Part shown: positions 44,994 to 45,451 of the stretch, one piece after another | How positions within the stretch are numbered: the stretch's first letter is position 1 | Layout: each line of letters begins with the position of its first letter | NCBI RefSeq assembly: GCF_000333955.1 | Contig: NZ_CAPS01000003.1 | Location: forward strand, 1 to 45,451 | DNA length: 45,451 nt | Direction of reading: 5' to 3' | Source: Rhodococcus sp. AW25M09 | GTDB taxonomy: Bacteria > Actinomycetota > Actinomycetes > Mycobacteriales > Mycobacteriaceae | The notes under the pieces: generated by a model | Told to the model about the DNA's origin: nothing | What the model saw: only the letters and a program-made list of their open reading frames with translations | Database searches by the model: none | Made by a program: the position numbers and the translations under genes

Positions 44994-45384
44994 GTGGCTC
45001 TGCCTTGTCGGGAGAGATCGCCGCGGCGACCGGAAGTGGGATCAGGGTCATACTGTCGACCGCCGGGCGCGACAACCACAACGCGTTCTCTCAACATGCG
45101 GAAAATGCGCGTATTTCCATCGGACAATGCGACCGAATCAGCCCTGGAAGTAAAGAAAATGTTCCGGTCACCGAAAGTGATGGTGTTTTCACGCAATATG
45201 AGCGCAGAGAATGAGGGGTTCACAGCAGCAGCTGGTCACGACTCGACAGCGGCGTAGCGGTCGACCCCACCCGATGAATACCGTTCCACCGAGCGATGTC
45301 GCGTCGTTCCCGGTAGATCGTGCAGATCAGTTGGCCCGTGCACGCCGACGGTGCGACCGTCACAGCCCGATAGACTCCTGCATC
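44994..45384. other. Intergenic region
   Basis: I see no supported gene in these 391 bases. It must hold the divergent promoters for the amidase operon and the gene at the right edge. The middle (about 45,070-45,220) is AT-richer than its flanks. A TAGACT -10-like box at 45370-45375 lies just before the right-edge start. Confidence 0.5.
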
Positions 45385-45451
45385 GTGGCCGAAGAACAGA
45401 ACGACCCGACATCGCAGCCGCCTCGTCGACCGCAACCGCCGCGTCCCGAGG
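45385..45451 (+). CDS. Partial gene at window edge, proline-rich N-terminus
   Basis: A GTG at 45385 opens a frame reading VAEEQNDPTSQPPRRPQPPR, then leaves the window. The -10-like TAGACT ends nine bases before it, so it might be leaderless. The Pro/Arg-rich start resembles the disordered N-termini of membrane-anchored cell-wall proteins, but nothing more can be read. Confidence 0.4.
   Translation, partial: MAEEQNDPTSQPPRRPQPPRPE

Noticed and set aside
45220..45435. Minus-strand 71-codon frame at the right edge
   Set aside because: Starts opposite the likely plus-strand gene, no ribosome binding site, Arg-rich shadow composition.

Overview
The window looks like chromosomal DNA of a high-GC actinomycete, most probably Rhodococcus or a close relative (fascians-type clade). 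Pointers are the dnaK-grpE-dnaJ-hspR operon with HAIR operators, a mycobacterial-type LexA box ahead of a 13E12/DUF222 HNH gene, Lsr2, MbtH, and the general codon use. The genus is inferred; there is no 16S rRNA in the window.

Region 1 (1 to about 15,925) is one side of an integrated, plasmid-like mobile element. Its right end is the 3' part of a tRNA-Thr(TGT) gene, next to a tyrosine integrase, an XRE regulator and a divergent excisionase. Further in lie a tightly overlapping parA / ribbon-helix-helix / DUF2637 operon, a run of small unknown genes including a DnaB-N-like protein, two perfect DnaA boxes (candidate origin), an Lsr2 silencer gene flanked by diverged direct repeats, a 1349-residue MobF relaxase-helicase with a candidate oriT, and a cysteine-repeat GRDP-like protein behind a cluster of palindromic operators. 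I see no left attachment site, coupling protein or type IV secretion genes, so the element probably continues to the left.

Region 2 (16,000 to 31,400) is host DNA: a ThrE-type exporter, an orphan MbtH, an alpha/beta hydrolase, a CsbD-like/coiled-coil gene pair with a stress-sigma-type promoter, an SOS-controlled HNH endonuclease, a GlxA-type AraC regulator divergent from an NAD(P)H quinone reductase, an FBP zinc-finger protein with a TetR regulator, a heterodimeric ABC exporter with complementary degenerate ATP sites, OtsA (trehalose-6-phosphate synthase) with a small upstream ORF, and RsgA.

Region 3 (31,400 to the end) holds a DHA2 drug exporter with its MarR regulator and a likely operator, an FNR-type reductase, a 460-bp repeat-rich spacer, the hspR/dnaJ/grpE/dnaK operon, a small secreted protein, a TreS-like GH13 enzyme, an amidase plus MHS-transporter operon, and the first codons of a further gene. 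Strong hairpin terminators separate most convergent units.
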